Assembly (NCBI GenBank): GCA_007126675.1
Contig: SLAU01000310.1
Location: 1-24,566, forward strand
Origin: Balneolaceae bacterium
GTDB taxonomy: Bacteria; Bacteroidota; Rhodothermia; Balneolales; Balneolaceae
DNA: 24,566 bases
Direction: 5' to 3'
Shown: positions 16,010 through 23,960 of the stretch, in pieces
Layout of the letters: each line of letters begins with the position of its first letter
How positions within the stretch are numbered: the first letter of the stretch is position 1
Notes under the pieces: generated by a model
What the model was told of the DNA's origin: nothing
Database searches by the model: none
Seen by the model: the letters and a program-made list of their open reading frames with translations, nothing else
Position numbers and translations under genes: made by a program

Positions 16010-17023
16010 ATGAAAACAATACTCGTTACAGGTGGTGCAGGTTTTATTGGCAGCCATACCTCTCTCGAATTATTAAATGCCGGTTTTAAAGTTGTAATCA
16101 TGGATAATCTATCCAATAGTAAGCTTACGGCCGTAAAAAGAGTTGAACAGCTGACCGGTAAAGATATTAAGTTTTACAAAGCAGATCTGCTGAATAAAGA
16201 TGAGATGAGGACTATTTTCAGTGAAAATAGTATTGATGCTGTTATTCATTTTGCCGGTTTAAAAGCTGTTGGAGAATCAGTAGAAAAGCCGCTTTTGTAT
16301 TATAAAAACAATGTTTCGGGCACTATAAACCTTTGTGAAGTAATGACAGATGCCGGTGTTAAAAGTCTGGTTTTCAGCTCTTCAGCTACGGTTTATGGTA
16401 ATCCGTCTGAGTCACCGCTTTCTGAAGAAACCGATCTTTCAGCAACCAACCCTTATGGCCAAACAAAACTAACCATTGAATATATCTTAAAGGATATATA
16501 CTACTCAGATAATGAATGGAATATAGCTTTGCTCAGATATTTTAATCCGGTAGGTGCACATGAAAGCGGAGAGATTGGAGAAGATCCTAAAGGCATTCCT
16601 AACAACTTAATGCCTTTTGTTTCCCAGGTTGCAGTCGGTAAACTTGAAAAATTACATGTGTTTGGTGATGATTACCCGACACGTGATGGTACCGGGATCA
16701 GAGATTATATACATGTGGTAGATCTCGCAACAGGCCATTTGAAAGCTTTAGAAAAACTGCAAGAAAAACCCGGAGTTGAAGCGTATAACCTCGGTACCGG
16801 TGAAGGCAAAAGTGTACTTGAAGTAATCAAAGCATTTGAAGAGGCAACAGGAAAGAAAATTCCCTACACGATCTCTCCACGTCGCCCCGGTGATGCAGTA
16901 GTCTGTTATGCTGATGCCTCAAAGGCAGAAAAAGAACTGGATTGGCAAGCTCGCCGTACAATGATTGAAATGTGTAAAGATTCGTGGAACTGGCAATCGA
17001 AAAACCCGGACGGATATGTCTAA
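16010..17023 (+). CDS. galE: UDP-glucose 4-epimerase GalE
   Basis: Cytosolic NAD-dependent short-chain dehydrogenase-type epimerase that interconverts UDP-glucose and UDP-galactose, for the Leloir pathway and surface polysaccharides. 337 residues. Rossmann motif GGAGFIGSH (8-16), FAGLKAVGES (81-90), catalytic SSSATVYG (123-130) and NPYGQTK with Y149 and K153, the same numbers as in E. coli GalE. Near the end RRPGDAVVCYAD is the usual GalE C-terminal pattern. The ATG is 90 bp after the HPt gene. A UDP-GlcNAc activity cannot be excluded. Confidence 0.95.
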   Translation: MKTILVTGGAGFIGSHTSLELLNAGFKVVIMDNLSNSKLTAVKRVEQLTGKDIKFYKADLLNKDEMRTIFSENSIDAVIHFAGLKAVGESVEKPLLYYKNNVSGTINLCEVMTDAGVKSLVFSSSATVYGNPSESPLSEETDLSATNPYGQTKLTIEYILKDIYYSDNEWNIALLRYFNPVGAHESGEIGEDPKGIPNNLMPFVSQVAVGKLEKLHVFGDDYPTRDGTGIRDYIHVVDLATGHLKALEKLQEKPGVEAYNLGTGEGKSVLEVIKAFEEATGKKIPYTISPRRPGDAVVCYADASKAEKELDWQARRTMIEMCKDSWNWQSKNPDGYV

Positions 17024-17050
17024 ATAGTTGATTTAAAAAACTTTTCTGTA

Positions 17051-17079
17051 ACAAATACTTGAAATCTGCTCGTATTTGT
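17051..17079. promoter_or_regulatory. Inverted repeat just ahead of the sigma-factor start
   Basis: ACAAATAC (17051-17058) and GTATTTGT (17072-17079) form 8-bp arms around a 13-base loop, ending two bases before the ATG at 17082. There is no T tract after it, so it is a poor terminator for galE. It could be an operator, or an RNA hairpin that limits translation of the sigma factor from that ATG. If the sigma factor starts at the later ATG (17115), the hairpin would lie in its leader. Confidence 0.4.
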
Positions 17080-17081
17080 GA

Positions 17082-17687
17082 ATGGCTTTAAGTTATAATT
17101 ATAAATTATACAGCATGTCAATCGCATCTACTGCAGAGATTTCTACAAAACATTACCGGGCAGAGTCTCTTTCTGGAAAAATTAAGAGAAAAGATTATAA
17201 CAGAGTGTTTTCTCTGATTTATAATGAACTGGAGACCATAGCTAAACACCAACTCGCCAAAGAGTTTCGGGATACTACAATAAAATCAAATGATCTGATC
17301 CATGAGCTTTATTTAAAATGGAGTTCACAAAATAGCCTGAGTTTTAAGAACAAATCTCACCTTGTTCGCCTGGCAGCTAAAGCAATGCGCCAGATATTAA
17401 TTGATCATGCCCGTAAAAAGTTAGCCGATAAGAGAGGTGCCGGGAGAACGCGTATTGAACTGGTAGAGCAACAGCTTAGCAGAGAGGAAGCCAAAGAGTT
17501 CATGGAATTGAATACCGCATGTGAAGAATTAAAAGGCATAAATAAAAGACTCTACGATATTATTGAACTTAAATATTTATGTGGTCTTTCAATTCAGCAG
17601 GTTGCCGAAACATTGGATATATCTGTCAGCACTGTAGACCGTGATTGGAAAAAAGCAAGAACATGGCTTTTTTATCGATTGAAGTAA
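17082..17687 (+). CDS. ECF-type RNA polymerase sigma factor (PF07638-like)
   Basis: 201 residues with sigma region 2 (VFSLIYNELETIAKHQLAKE, then IKSNDLIHELYLKW and AAKAMRQILIDHARKKLADKRGAG) and region 4 (YDIIELKYLCGLSIQQVAETLDISVSTVDRDWKKARTW, here abbreviated by its key Leu-Ser-x-x-Q-Val-Ala helix). The A-M-R-Q-I-L-I-D-H-A-R segment is typical of the sigma-70_ECF group common in Planctomycetes, Gemmatimonadota and Rhodothermota. These usually lack an adjacent anti-sigma factor, and none is seen here. No Shine-Dalgarno marks the start; an ATG 11 codons in (17115, MSIAST) may be the real one, since residues before it match nothing. Ends 13 bp from the convergent peptidase gene. Regulon unknown. 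Confidence 0.85.
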   Translation: MALSYNYKLYSMSIASTAEISTKHYRAESLSGKIKRKDYNRVFSLIYNELETIAKHQLAKEFRDTTIKSNDLIHELYLKWSSQNSLSFKNKSHLVRLAAKAMRQILIDHARKKLADKRGAGRTRIELVEQQLSREEAKEFMELNTACEELKGINKRLYDIIELKYLCGLSIQQVAETLDISVSTVDRDWKKARTWLFYRLK

Positions 17688-17700
17688 GCAAATTTATCCA

Positions 17701-18777
17701 TTACAAAACCGAAAATGTCTGATCAGGTTTCATAGCCAAAACCGCTTCAGTCATCAATTGTATGAGCAATTCCAGATCTTTAAGTGAAGCCGTTTCAACC
17801 GGTGAGTGCATGTAGCGAATAGGTATTGAAACTAATGCACTTGGTATTCCGGTTCGCTGGTAAAAGATACTGTCGGTATCAGTCCCGGTTCGTATGCTGG
17901 TTGCTTCGTGTTGTATTTTTATTTTGTTGTTTTCTGCAACCTCTTCAAGAAGATCAACTATTTTGGGATGATTTGCTCCACCATGCTGAACTGTAGGCCC
18001 CTCTCCCATTTTCACAAGCCCATGCTCCCTGTTATCAATTCCCGGAGAATCAGTTGCGTGTGTAACGTCAGTAACAAGTGCGGCATCAGGCATATGCCTG
18101 TAACTCATCATTCTGGCTCCAAACCCGCCCACCTCTTCCTGGACAGAGTTCAGGGCTAAAACATTAACAGCAAGTTTCTTCCGCTTTTTGCTTAATCGTT
18201 TCATTGCTTGTGCAATCACAAAACCACCAATTCTGTTATCCAGTGCTCGGGCCGAAATCACATCATCATTTAAAAACTCAAGCTCTTCTGTATATGTTAT
18301 CGGATCTCCGATCTGAATCATTTCCAAAGCTTCTTCTTTATTCGTAGCTCCTATATCCACATAAATATCTTTCCATGAAGGTTGCTTGCCTCCGCCGTTT
18401 TTATTGTCCTGCAGATGTATTGCTGTATTTCCGGTTACACCGCTTACACGTCCTTTCTTAGAGTGCACAAAAACTTTTCGGGCTCGTGCAATTGTAGAAT
18501 CACTGCCGCCCAGCTTGTTGATGAACACAAAGCCTTTGTCATCAATATGCTGAACTACCATACCGATTTCATCTGCATGTGCTTCAAGCATAACAGTCAT
18601 TACATCAGGGTTTACCTCAAGTTTGCCAATTGCAGAGCCATAGCTATCTGATTCTACTTTATCTGAATAGTCAGAAATATATTCCATCCAGACACGCTGA
18701 CCACCTGATTCGTAACCGGTGGGGCTTGGGGTGATTAGTAACTCTTCTAAAAATTCCAGTTCCTTTTTTTCGAGCAT
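17701..18777 (-). CDS. M42-family metallo-aminopeptidase
   Basis: 358-residue cytosolic dinuclear metal peptidase of the TET/DAP-like M42 family (sometimes named endoglucanase M). It trims amino acids from peptide N-termini and often forms a dodecamer. Metal and catalytic residues are visible: H67 and D69 in EAHADEIGM, D180 in ALDNRIGG, E214/E215 in SVQEEVGGFGARM, D237 in VTDVTHATD and H324 in RYMHSPVET. Length is normal. The ATG at 18775-18777 opens MLEKKELEFLEELLITPSPT, the family's usual Pro-Ser-Pro-(S/T)-G-Y/F-E beginning. Single gene, convergent with the sigma factor and divergent from the thioesterase. Confidence 0.93.
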   Translation of the reverse strand: MLEKKELEFLEELLITPSPTGYESGGQRVWMEYISDYSDKVESDSYGSAIGKLEVNPDVMTVMLEAHADEIGMVVQHIDDKGFVFINKLGGSDSTIARARKVFVHSKKGRVSGVTGNTAIHLQDNKNGGGKQPSWKDIYVDIGATNKEEALEMIQIGDPITYTEELEFLNDDVISARALDNRIGGFVIAQAMKRLSKKRKKLAVNVLALNSVQEEVGGFGARMMSYRHMPDAALVTDVTHATDSPGIDNREHGLVKMGEGPTVQHGGANHPKIVDLLEEVAENNKIKIQHEATSIRTGTDTDSIFYQRTGIPSALVSIPIRYMHSPVETASLKDLELLIQLMTEAVLAMKPDQTFSVL

Positions 18778-18915
18778 AGTTTATTAAGTGATTTTTTTCG
18801 AATGTACTTATTTAAATGATGCTAGCAGTAGCAGAATTATTATTACACAAAAAACAATATAAGGGTATATTACGTGCCATAAATCATAAATCAATGACTT
18901 ACAAACAAACTTATT
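18778..18915. promoter_or_regulatory. Divergent intergenic region, M42 peptidase / thioesterase
   Basis: 138 AT-rich bases between two divergent genes. On the plus strand a 10-codon frame starts with an ATG at 18894 and ends at a TGA (18924-18926) inside the first codons of the TTG-started thioesterase, in a different frame. It may be an incidental or coupling mini-ORF. No clear promoter boxes seen. Confidence 0.3.
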
Positions 18916-19347
18916 TTGAAATTTGATTATTCACCTTCTCACTTTTTTACATCTACTGAAATCAATATCAGATTCAGGGATTTAGATCCTCTTAATCACG
19001 TTAACAACGCTGTTTATAATTCATATTTTGAAGAGGCCAGAATCCGGTTTATTAAAGAAATACCGGAGTTTGACAAATCGATTGGAACGGGTAAAAGCTT
19101 TATACTGGTAAACATTAATATTGACTACATTAAGCCTGTGGTTTATGGTGATACGATAATTGTTTGCTCATCAGTTAAATCATTTGGTAATAGCAGCATC
19201 AAAGGCATTCAGGCCATTTTCGATCAAAGAACGGAAAAATTAAAAGCTGTCGCACAATCAACGGGAGTTTGGTTCAATCTTAAGGATCAAAAACCAGCAC
19301 GGTTGCCTGAGATAAAAGATAAAGAAAAGTACCTATTCAAAGGTTAG
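18916..19347 (+). CDS. 4HBT/YbgC-type acyl-CoA thioesterase
   Basis: 143-residue hotdog-fold protein. The family signature is complete: RFRDLDPLNHVNNAVYNSYF at about 20-39 (Asp-x-Asp, His-Val-Asn-Asn, Tyr), followed by EEARIRF. YbgC/FadM-type enzymes hydrolyse short- or long-chain acyl-CoA. The only usable start is a TTG at 18916, because a stop lies seven codons before it and the closest ATG (18894) is in another frame. The stop is one base from the ATG of the HD-domain gene, so they form a two-gene unit. Substrate not predictable. Confidence 0.85.
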   Translation: MKFDYSPSHFFTSTEINIRFRDLDPLNHVNNAVYNSYFEEARIRFIKEIPEFDKSIGTGKSFILVNINIDYIKPVVYGDTIIVCSSVKSFGNSSIKGIQAIFDQRTEKLKAVAQSTGVWFNLKDQKPARLPEIKDKEKYLFKG

Positions 19348-19348
19348 C

Positions 19349-20599
19349 ATGGATAAAAGCAATCAGTATAAAATATTTAATGACCCCGTACACGGTTTTA
19401 TTACTGTTCCGAAAGGCAATATTCTGCGGTTAATCGATCATCCTTACATTCAGCGCTTACGCAGAATCAGGCAGCTCGGGTTAGGTTATCTCGTATTTCC
19501 TGCTGCCGAGCACTCCAGGTTTTCTCATGCATTAGGTGCGATGGAGCTTGCGCAAAGAGTTCTGAAAAATCTAAAAGAAAAAGACACTACGATAAGCGAC
19601 GCCGAAATGCAGGGTACAATGATCGCAACACTTCTACATGATGTAGGACATGGCCCGTTGTCGCATACACTGGAGCACACTCTGATTGATGATTTTAATC
19701 ACGAGTTAATGAGTATTAAAATCATGAAGCACCTGAACCAGGAGTTTAACGGTGAGCTTGAAACTGCTATAAAAATCTTTACGGATGAGCACTCTAAAAA
19801 ATTCCTGCATCAGCTCATATCATCGCAATTGGATATGGACAGGCTTGACTATCTGAAACGTGACAGTTTTTTTACCGGGGTTTCCGAAGGAGCTGTTGGT
19901 ATTAACAGAATCCTGAAGACGATGAGGGTACTAAAAGGGAACATTGTTATTGAAAAGAAAGGCATATATGCAGTTGAGAATTACATCCTGTCGCGCCGTT
20001 TAATGTACATGCAAGTGTACTTGCACAAAACCGTATTAAGCGCCGACATTCTGCTAAGAAACATCTTCAGGCGGGTAAAATTTTTGATTTCCCAGGGAAG
20101 TAAAGCAGATGCACCGTCTGTTCACCTAAACTATTTTCTTACAGAATCACACTCAGCTAAAAAATTGATCACTGATGTGATGATGAATAACTATCTGGCT
20201 TTAGATGACCATGACTTATTTTTGTCAATCAAATCATGGAAAAATCACACTGATCCAATTTTATCGGATTTGTGCAACCGCTTTTTAAACAGAAAATTAT
20301 TTAGAACTACCTTTGGCAGTAAAAAGGAAATAAAAAACCTCAAAAATCAGCTCGTTGATAAAACAAAGAAACAGCTGAAAAATAATTCACTGCCACATGA
20401 TGATGAGTCGGTTACCTATTACCTGAACGCTGATCAAAGCTATAGTGAAGCTTATAAATATGAAAATGAAAACATCTGGATACTTGAAGACAATAACAAA
20501 GCTATAGAATTTTCCAAAGCCGCTGATGCAAAGCATATCCTGGCTTTGACAAAACCTGTTATCAAACCTTACTTAGTACACTTAAAAGAGGTGCAATAA
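19349..20599 (+). CDS. HD-domain phosphohydrolase (dNTPase/SAMHD1-like)
   Basis: 416 residues. N-terminal HD fold with EHSRFSHALGAM (H60), LLHDVGHGPLSHTLEH (H97, D98) and the closing aspartates in SSQLDMDRLDYLKRD (D162/D164), all as in the dGTPase/SAMHD1-like group of HD proteins (YpgQ/YwfO type). The start IFNDPVHGFITVP is also characteristic. Such proteins cleave deoxynucleoside triphosphates or related phosphates, but many members have no proven substrate. The C-terminal third is helical and Lys-rich. It follows the 4HBT gene by one base and converges on the HisKA-REC gene with only eight bases between the stops. Confidence 0.85.
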   Translation: MDKSNQYKIFNDPVHGFITVPKGNILRLIDHPYIQRLRRIRQLGLGYLVFPAAEHSRFSHALGAMELAQRVLKNLKEKDTTISDAEMQGTMIATLLHDVGHGPLSHTLEHTLIDDFNHELMSIKIMKHLNQEFNGELETAIKIFTDEHSKKFLHQLISSQLDMDRLDYLKRDSFFTGVSEGAVGINRILKTMRVLKGNIVIEKKGIYAVENYILSRRLMYMQVYLHKTVLSADILLRNIFRRVKFLISQGSKADAPSVHLNYFLTESHSAKKLITDVMMNNYLALDDHDLFLSIKSWKNHTDPILSDLCNRFLNRKLFRTTFGSKKEIKNLKNQLVDKTKKQLKNNSLPHDDESVTYYLNADQSYSEAYKYENENIWILEDNNKAIEFSKAADAKHILALTKPVIKPYLVHLKEVQ

Positions 20600-20607
20600 T
20601 TATAACC

Positions 20608-21687
20608 TTAACTCACTTCTTTAGGGCTGCCGATCATTTGTAACAGATCCTCTTCTTTAAAGGGTTTATTTAAAAGCCCGTTAAATCCTTTTTTGATAAG
20701 TGTATTTTTATCATAAAGTAAACTTGCGGTAACTGCGATAATCGGTATTTCTTTAAACTGCCCACCCTTCTGCCTGATTAATTTTACGGCCTCAATTCCG
20801 TCAATACCCGGCATACTGATATCCATCAAGATAATATCCGGTTTTTCTTCTTCCGCCATTCTAACAGCGGTCTCTCCGTCATGTGCCTCATAAACATCAA
20901 AATTATGCTGTTTTAAAATCATTCTCAGCAGCTTTCGGTTGATCGAAACATCATCAACAACTAATATTTTTTCAATGTTGGTATTGCCAAGTTTCGTTTT
21001 ATCAGAACTAACATCATTACCATTATCATTGCCTAATAATCGATCAATCCGGTCACCCAGTAATTCAGAATTTTCAGAAATTAACCTGAACATTTCTTGT
21101 TCTTCCTTATCAAGCTTCTCTTTTTTCTGCAGAATATTACTGTACCCCTTGATGGCATGAAGTGGAGTTTTCAGGTCATGCGAAAGGTCTGTACCATCAC
21201 CGCGCACTTCCGTTGATTCTATTCTGACAAACTTACCGATGAATTTTCCATTGTAATCGGTGATGAATGAACTTTTAATTTCAAACTTAATGCCTTTATA
21301 GGTTGTTCTGGTAATTTCTTCACCATTATGTTCTGCTATAGCGGTTGTAATTTCTTTAGGTAAAGATAACTCTGATAAAAACTTACCGGGATATTCATTG
21401 TTTTCACCACCAAAAAGATCAGAAAAGTTTGTGTTTACAAATCTGATTTTATTTTTCTCGTCAACAATTATGTCGGCTGTGCTTGTAAACTCTGAAATTG
21501 TTCGTAAAAAATGATGCTGTTCTTCGATGGAAATGGAGAATGCAGTGTCTTTTTTGCTTTTAACAAAGAGGTAGGCGACTAATGCAAATACCAATAGCAG
21601 TGTAATCAGATAGATTTTATCTGATGGACCCTGAAGAAGAATTTCATTCAGAAAGTAGAACCGATATAGAAAATAGTATATACTCAA
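20608..21687 (-). CDS. PAS-HisKA-receiver protein lacking the histidine-kinase ATPase domain
   Basis: 359 residues in this order: one membrane helix (about 25-43), a PAS domain (about 58-157), a HisKA dimerisation segment with H170 in LSHDLKTPLHAIKGYSNIL, a linker of only about 20 residues, and a full receiver domain (about 238-355). The receiver has the acidic pair D245/D246, phospho-acceptor D289 in IILMDISMP, T320 and K341 in NKPF. The HATPase_c domain (N, G1, F, G2 boxes) that should follow HisKA is absent, and the frame is intact, so this is not a visible frameshift. It cannot autophosphorylate alone as far as can be seen. The start is a TTG, with no in-frame ATG before the PAS domain. 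Lies 91 bp after folA. Confidence 0.8.
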   Translation of the reverse strand: MSIYYFLYRFYFLNEILLQGPSDKIYLITLLLVFALVAYLFVKSKKDTAFSISIEEQHHFLRTISEFTSTADIIVDEKNKIRFVNTNFSDLFGGENNEYPGKFLSELSLPKEITTAIAEHNGEEITRTTYKGIKFEIKSSFITDYNGKFIGKFVRIESTEVRGDGTDLSHDLKTPLHAIKGYSNILQKKEKLDKEEQEMFRLISENSELLGDRIDRLLGNDNGNDVSSDKTKLGNTNIEKILVVDDVSINRKLLRMILKQHNFDVYEAHDGETAVRMAEEEKPDIILMDISMPGIDGIEAVKLIRQKGGQFKEIPIIAVTASLLYDKNTLIKKGFNGLLNKPFKEEDLLQMIGSPKEVS

Positions 21688-21778
21688 TGAGCCAAGGTTT
21701 GTCTATAAATCTACAAAACATGCTTTCAATTTCTTCATTAAGGTTTTTTAACTCGTATTAAAAGCTTCTAATATTTGA

Positions 21779-22258
21779 TCAATCTTTAGCTATATTTATA
21801 TATCTAATAAACGAGAAATTTTGCCGGTCATCTCTCCATTTTTCTTTCCAAATTGTGCCTATTTTATCTCTGTATTCGGGAAAATAAGTATCTCCATCAT
21901 AAGTCTTTTTAATTTCAGTTATGATGAGCTCATCTGCCAGCCCAATTGTTTGTGAGTACACCTCTCCTCCCCCAATTACAAAAACAACTTCTCTGTCTTT
22001 TAAATGCTCCAGAGCATCATTTACTGATTTAAAAACCGTTACGTGTGGGTACTCTTTACTTCTTGATAATACAAAAGCTTCTCTTCCCGGCAGCGGCTTT
22101 TCATTTAACTCTTCAAATACAATACGTCCCATCAAGAGCGGATGACCCATTGTGGTTTTTTTGAAAAACTTTAAGTCTTCACTGTAATGCCAGGGAAGCT
22201 CTCCGTCTTTACCTATAACGAGATTTGGATCGTGAGCAGCTATCAACGATAGTTTCAT
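21779..22258 (-). CDS. folA: Dihydrofolate reductase
   Basis: Reduces dihydrofolate to tetrahydrofolate with NADPH, restoring the cofactor oxidised by ThyA. 159 residues, the usual length. Visible are the N-terminal strand LSLIAAHDPNLVIGKDGELP, W23, the catalytic acid D28 in LPWHYSEDLKFFKKTT, LLMGR, LPGREAFVLSR and the NADPH-binding VFVIGGGEVY (about 92-101). The usual Thr in the MGR-x-T motif is Val here (MGRIVFEEL). The ATG overlaps the thyA stop by four bases (ATGA), the classic coupled arrangement. Confidence 0.95.
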   Translation of the reverse strand: MKLSLIAAHDPNLVIGKDGELPWHYSEDLKFFKKTTMGHPLLMGRIVFEELNEKPLPGREAFVLSRSKEYPHVTVFKSVNDALEHLKDREVVFVIGGGEVYSQTIGLADELIITEIKKTYDGDTYFPEYRDKIGTIWKEKWRDDRQNFSFIRYINIAKD

Positions 22259-23103
22259 ACTGCAACCGGAAAACGAATCACGGATTGGGGGTTGTAATCA
22301 TGCAATTTAAAATCATCAAATGTCAGCTCATCTACAGGTTTTTTAGCAATTTCAAGAGTTGGAAGTTTTCCGGGTTTACGGGTTATTTGTTCCTTCAATC
22401 CTTCAATATGATTTTCGTAAATATGTGCATCAACAATTGTGTGTGCAAACGTTCCCGGTTTTAATCCGACTTCCTGCGCAACAGCCATAGTAAGTGCAGA
22501 GTAACAAGCGAGATTAAAGGGTATCCCAAGTGCAATATCTCCGGAACGCTGTGTGAGATGACAATTCAGCTTATCATTTTCCACATTAAATATGTACATG
22601 ATATGGCAGGGAGGTAAACTCATTTCGTTAAGCAGTCCGGGGTGCCACGTACTAACAACAATCCTGCGGCTGTTCGGGTTGGTTTTAAGTAATTCAATCG
22701 CTCTGCCAAGCTGATCAAACTCCTTGTATCTCCAATCAGACTGGCTCTGGCCATTTTGACCGGAATATGATTTTCCGGATTCTGTTTCCAAATAGGGAAA
22801 CCTTCTCCAAAGAACTGGATAAATAGGCCCTACATAGCCATCTTCTTCAGCCCATGCATCCCAAATATGGCAATCATTCTCATCGCGCAGCCACCTGATG
22901 TGATCTTCGCCTCGCAAATACCAAAGAAGTTCAAGAATTACAGATCTGAAAAAAACCTTTTTTGTTGTGAGTAATGGAAAACCTTCGGACAAATCAACTT
23001 TATAACTTTCTGCAAAACAAGAGATTGTTTTTGTGCCTGTTCGGTTGTCTTTTAAAACTCCATTCTCAAGTACATTTTCTACGAGGTCTAAATATTGTCT
23101 CAT
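22255..23103 (-). CDS. thyA: Thymidylate synthase ThyA
   Basis: Methylates dUMP to dTMP using methylene-tetrahydrofolate. 282 residues. The catalytic C166 is in LPPCHIMYIF, the phosphate-binding Arg pair is in SRRIVVSTWHP (about 145-155), and the dUMP-binding segment is RSGDIALGIPFNLACY (186-201) plus HIYENHIEGLKEQ. A hydrophilic insert at about 108-127 between WRRFPYLE and the DQLGRAIELL helix makes it slightly longer than E. coli ThyA (264). Its ATG follows a 95-bp gap after rnc, in which I see no terminator. The folate-dependent ThyA fits the adjacent folA; ThyX need not be present. Confidence 0.97.
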   Translation of the reverse strand: MRQYLDLVENVLENGVLKDNRTGTKTISCFAESYKVDLSEGFPLLTTKKVFFRSVILELLWYLRGEDHIRWLRDENDCHIWDAWAEEDGYVGPIYPVLWRRFPYLETESGKSYSGQNGQSQSDWRYKEFDQLGRAIELLKTNPNSRRIVVSTWHPGLLNEMSLPPCHIMYIFNVENDKLNCHLTQRSGDIALGIPFNLACYSALTMAVAQEVGLKPGTFAHTIVDAHIYENHIEGLKEQITRKPGKLPTLEIAKKPVDELTFDDFKLHDYNPQSVIRFPVAV

Positions 23104-23198
23104 CAGGGGTTGCTAAATCATTTTCTTTAATTTGTAAATGTTACTTCAAGTATAGAGAATGATAGTAATAACATCCACAATCAAAAGTTAAGGATTGA

Positions 23199-23957
23199 CT
23201 ACTTTTTTAAAATTTCGAGAGTTTTTTTTGCAGCATTTTGTTCGGCTTCTTTTTTACTCTTGCCTTCACCCACTCCCATTTTTTCATCGTTTATAAATAC
23301 ACCTATAACAAATGTTTTGTCATGGCCGGGCCCATCTTCCGATAATACTTTGTACTCTGGCAGGGGCTCTCTGAGGGATTGTAAATGTTCCATTAAGACA
23401 CTTTTGTGGTTATCTACATTTTTTTCTACTTGTTCAAAATCAAGGTGTTTTTCGATTACACCATGCACGAAACTGAATGTGAAATGATAACCCTTCGATA
23501 GATAAATAGCTGCAACTACCGACTCAAAAAGATCAGACAATACACTTTTTGAAAGATCTATTTTTTGGCCTGATGCTCTTTCACCAATTTCCAGAAGCTC
23601 ATTAATATTCAGCTCTCTGGCAAGCTGTGCAAGTGTATCACCTTTAACCAGCTTAGCCCTTAGTTTTGTGAGAAAACCCTCGTCTTCCTTCTTGTATTTC
23701 TTGTAAAGAATCTCTGTAATTATCAGATCTAATACAGCATCGCCCAGAAATTCTAAACGTTCATAGGTTTCATATGCATGATAGAGGTTATCATCAATAA
23801 TTGATCGGTGGCGGAGAGCTTGCAAAAAAAGATTTTCAAACCCGGCGGGAATTTTGAAACCTAAAGAATTCTCTAACTTTTTAAGGCGTTCGGATTGTAC
23901 TAGCGACTGATCCGTTTCTTCTTCTGAATCAAACCACTTTTTCAACCATTGAAACAT
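23199..23957 (-). CDS. rnc: Ribonuclease III
   Basis: Cuts double-stranded RNA, including rRNA precursors, as a homodimer with Mg2+. 252 residues. The RNase III signature ERLEFLGDAVLDL is at 66-78 (E66, E69, D73) and the second metal pair D142/E145 lies in LSDLFESVVAAIYL. A dsRNA-binding domain follows at about 182-252, ending with KSKKEAEQNAAKKTLEIL. A charged extension of about 25 residues precedes the nuclease domain. The ATG is three bases after the fabF stop, matching the common acpP-fabF-rnc order. Confidence 0.96.
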   Translation of the reverse strand: MFQWLKKWFDSEEETDQSLVQSERLKKLENSLGFKIPAGFENLFLQALRHRSIIDDNLYHAYETYERLEFLGDAVLDLIITEILYKKYKKEDEGFLTKLRAKLVKGDTLAQLARELNINELLEIGERASGQKIDLSKSVLSDLFESVVAAIYLSKGYHFTFSFVHGVIEKHLDFEQVEKNVDNHKSVLMEHLQSLREPLPEYKVLSEDGPGHDKTFVIGVFINDEKMGVGEGKSKKEAEQNAAKKTLEILKK

Positions 23958-23960
23958 TCG

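Noticed and set aside
17082..18777. An anti-sigma factor or Ser/Thr kinase partner beside the ECF sigma factor
   Set aside because: The neighbours are galE and an M42 peptidase, neither of which fits such a role.
18916..20599. HD phosphohydrolase plus thioesterase as an antiviral defence pair
   Set aside because: Both are common housekeeping-type families and no other defence gene is nearby. Adjacency alone does not support it.
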